In this document: positions 61,994 through 64,000 of the stretch, one piece after another
Layout of the letters: each line of letters begins with the position of its first letter
Numbering within the stretch: the first letter of the stretch is position 1
NCBI GenBank assembly: GCA_019695115.1
Contig: JAIBAP010000002.1
Span: forward strand, 1-64,000
Origin: Caldilineales bacterium
GTDB lineage: Bacteria; Chloroflexota; Anaerolineae; J102
Direction of reading: 5' to 3'
Length of the DNA: 64,000 nucleotides
The notes under the pieces: generated by a model
What the model saw: the letters and a program-made list of their open reading frames with translations, nothing else
What the model was told of the DNA's origin: nothing
The model's database searches: none
Made by a program: the position numbers and the translations under genes

Positions 61994-64000
61994 CTATTCG
62001 ATGCCGGCCGCCCGGCGCATCACAGCCAGACTGAATTGCTGCCACTGCCACGGCCAGAAGAGCCGATAGATCCTGTCGGCGGCTGGGGTGGCGGTCGCCA
62101 TGGCGGTGGCAGTGGGGGTGGGCGTGAGGGTGGGGGTGGCGCCATCGTCGGCCAGCTCAGACGACGGTGTCGATACGGGCGTGGCAGATAGTGACTCTGA
62201 CGTGGGCGAAGGCGTGGCCGTGGCTGTGGCCTCCAGTTCGGGTGTGGCCGTTACGGTGGGCGTGATCCCATCTGGCGTCTCCGGCGTGGCTGTTGGGGTG
62301 AGGTCGCTCGCGGAGAGGTCGCTCGCGGAGAGGTCGCTCGCGGAGAGGTCGCTCGCGGATTGGCTGGTTGGGACGGCATCCTGCAGGCCAGCGACGACGC
62401 GAGTGGGGGTGCGCGTGGGCCGGCGGGTGGGGGTGCGGGTGGGGGTGGGGGTTTTGGTCGGCCGGCGGGTGGGGGTGGCGGTGGCGCCGGGCGTGGCGGT
62501 GGGCGTCTTGGTGGGTCGGCGGGTGGGGGTGACGGTCGAGGTGGCCCCGATGGCGCGGGTGGGTGTGGCGGTCGAGGTGGCGCCAATGGTGCGGGTGGGT
62601 GTGGCGGTCGGGGTGACCAGGGTGAAGCGAACCGTGAGTATCGGGTGCTGGTCGGCAGGTGAGGCTTCGCGCGAGGCGAGGCTGTATTGCACCGCATCGG
62701 CGCTGGTGGCGGCCAGCACCACGCCGAAATTCGCCGCCGGGTTGCTCTGCCAGCCGCGCGCAGCCGCGGTCACATCGAACGTCGTCCACCCAGTCGCAGC
62801 CAGGGTGGCGGACGAAAGGGCCGTGCTCTCGCGGTCGCCCGCACCGGCAGCCAGCGGCGCCGACCACGGTTGACCCGTTTTGGCGATGTTGGCGGTCGCC
62901 TGCGTCTCCTCCCAGGCGCGCAGCAGCCGATAGGCCGCGGCTGTCAACGAGTTGGCGTTGGTGCGGCCAGCCGTGAAGACTGCCAGTTCGGCCTGGGTGA
63001 TGGCGGCATTGGCCGGCAGGGCGCTGAGATCGAAGCGGAACAGAGCCGGCATCACGCCCGGACGTAAGGCGGCGATGGTGCTGCCGCCGTAGTTGGTATC
63101 GGGGTTCCAGGAACTGAGGTAGGTGTCGGCCACCGGCGCCACGACCAGGGTCCCCGAGGTGTTGGGCGTGGCTGTGCGGGTGGCGGTGGCCGTCACCGTC
63201 ACGGTTGGCGACGGCGTCGAGGTAGGCACGATGAGCGACACGCTGACCAGGCGCGGATCGGCGTCGATGGTGATGCTCACCGAAGCGTTGCGGCTTCCGT
63301 CCAGGTCGCCGGCCCCGCCATCGGCGATGTACTGCACCCCGCCGAGCTTGTCGACCACATTCAAAGCCCCGCCGGCCGCGGGCAGAGGAAAGGCTTGCTG
63401 TTTGGAGGTCTCGGTGGTCACCCAGATGACGGTCTTGATCTGCTCGTTGACAAGGAAGTCATAGCCCATGACATCGCTGGCATAGTCGCGGCGCACCGTG
63501 CGGAATTGGGCGCCGGCCAGGTGGGTCGTCATGGCTTGAAAAGCTGTGTAGCTGAGTTTGGGCGTCAGGTCTGCGCGCAGCAGACCGTGCGAGTAAGGGA
63601 GCCAGGCCTCATCCACGGCCTGCAGCCAGATGATGGGGTAAATGTCGGTGGACATGGACTGGACGTACAGCTCCCAGACCAGGCGGGCCGTGAGATTCTC
63701 GCTCAGCTTGGCGTCTTGCTCTGGGTCATCGGCGTCGGTGGGATGGCCAAGCTCGGTGATCAGGAGCGGCTTGCTGACGCCATAGGCGGCCGCTATCTGG
63801 CGCAGACGCTCGGCTTTGCGCACGACGCCGTTGTCGTAGCGGTCCGACGTCCTCCACGACCCCTTCCAGCCTTCGAAGTAGTGGAAGTTGATCATGTCGA
63901 AGTAGGGGCCGCCGCCCGCGGCCAGGATGTCATTGAGGAAGTTGGGGTCGAAGAGACCGATAGGGGTGAACCAATCGAACGCCAGCCCGGTGAGGAGCAC
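61994..64000 (-). CDS. Secreted glycoside hydrolase paralogue with DNRLRE-type domain (partial)
   Basis: The N-terminus lies beyond the right edge; 668 residues are visible. The first ~200 residues ([76 protein letters not shown]) are homologous to the catalytic domain of the neighbour. The TELGHPT Glu is the nucleophile equivalent; the acid/base side is outside. A beta domain follows, then a DNRLRE/CBM96-like domain ([20 protein letters not shown] ... FRFDLSALP ... [17 protein letters not shown]), a Thr-Pro linker with four SASDL repeats and a C-terminus [18 protein letters not shown] tandem duplication with domain gain is likely. Confidence 0.8.
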   Translation of the reverse strand: MLLTGLAFDWFTPIGLFDPNFLNDILAAGGGPYFDMINFHYFEGWKGSWRTSDRYDNGVVRKAERLRQIAAAYGVSKPLLITELGHPTDADDPEQDAKLSENLTARLVWELYVQSMSTDIYPIIWLQAVDEAWLPYSHGLLRADLTPKLSYTAFQAMTTHLAGAQFRTVRRDYASDVMGYDFLVNEQIKTVIWVTTETSKQQAFPLPAAGGALNVVDKLGGVQYIADGGAGDLDGSRNASVSITIDADPRLVSVSLIVPTSTPSPTVTVTATATRTATPNTSGTLVVAPVADTYLSSWNPDTNYGGSTIAALRPGVMPALFRFDLSALPANAAITQAELAVFTAGRTNANSLTAAAYRLLRAWEETQATANIAKTGQPWSAPLAAGAGDRESTALSSATLAATGWTTFDVTAAARGWQSNPAANFGVVLAATSADAVQYSLASREASPADQHPILTVRFTLVTPTATPTRTIGATSTATPTRAIGATSTVTPTRRPTKTPTATPGATATPTRRPTKTPTPTRTPTRRPTRTPTRVVAGLQDAVPTSQSASDLSASDLSASDLSASDLTPTATPETPDGITPTVTATPELEATATATPSPTSESLSATPVSTPSSELADDGATPTLTPTPTATAMATATPAADRIYRLFWPWQWQQFSLAVMRRAAGIE
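62090..62620. repeat. G-rich Thr-Pro linker repeats
   Basis: Imperfect GGTGGGGGTG-type repeats on the plus strand encode [12 protein letters not shown] on the minus strand. This is the same composition as the linker in the neighbour, with longer reach. Confidence 0.85.
62301..62358. repeat. 15-bp tandem repeat x4 (SASDL)
   Basis: Four near-perfect copies of AGGTCGCTCGCGGAG encode LSASD-type pentapeptides in the linker. The first three are identical, so the length is probably variable between strains. Confidence 0.92.

Overview
The window comes from a high-GC bacterium, most likely a Chloroflexota of the Anaerolineae/Caldilineae type. This is an inference from the gene set: many large secreted proteins with Thr-Pro linkers, several of them ending in a short hydrophobic F/Y/W-L-P tail; CHAT/TPR proteins next to an ECF-like sigma factor; and a long exopolysaccharide locus. 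No rRNA, tRNA or other phylogenetic marker is present to settle it. Nearly every gene between 37.6 kb and the right edge is on the minus strand.

Layout. 0-1.1 kb: cysK. 1.1-2.0 kb: a seven-copy repeat and a structured region with a minus-strand promoter and U-tract terminator (a possible leader or small RNA). 2.0-4.1 kb: a two-component system. 4.5-10.0 kb: an ABC export operon on the minus strand (ATPase, two tandem HlyD-type adaptors, FtsX-type permease). 10.2-10.8 kb: a decayed transposase that looks like ISKra4. 10.9-20.6 kb: secreted proteins (a small lipoprotein-like protein, a papain-like amidase, a phosphodiester-glycosidase with a duplicated domain, a giant metalloprotease-like protein, and others). 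20.6-24.6 kb: CHAT/TPR protein, zinc anti-sigma factor and sigma factor. 24.9-32.3 kb: a giant secreted beta-propeller-like protein followed by a subtilisin. 32.3-35.9 kb: an alpha-galactoside operon (GH4 alpha-galactosidase, galE, galK). 35.9-37.6 kb: fragments of a type I restriction-modification locus invaded by a REP-associated tyrosine transposase and its REP array.

37.6-60 kb is an exopolysaccharide/capsule cluster. It has a BY-type tyrosine autokinase with Wzz domain, a WbaP-type initiating phosphoglycosyl transferase, several GT4 and GT2 glycosyltransferases, two sulfotransferases plus a third related protein, two O-antigen ligase/polymerase-type membrane proteins and a Wzx-type flippase. 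It is interrupted at 43.3-46.4 kb by an AT-rich island with two secreted proteins, an argF fossil, an MBL-fold fossil and a 597-bp duplication of the GT4/WbaP junction. 60.2-64 kb holds two adjacent secreted glycoside hydrolases; the second runs off the window.

How it may work together (inference): the EPS cluster would assemble and export a possibly sulfated polymer. The secreted hydrolases, amidase and proteases at both ends form an extracellular toolkit, and the sigma/anti-sigma/CHAT module is a candidate envelope-stress or protease-linked regulator. The points most worth follow-up are the shared C-terminal F-L-P tail, the CHAT protein whose expected catalytic His is Pro, the RAYT gene carrying a REP unit inside its own reading frame, and the structured transcript region upstream of cysK.
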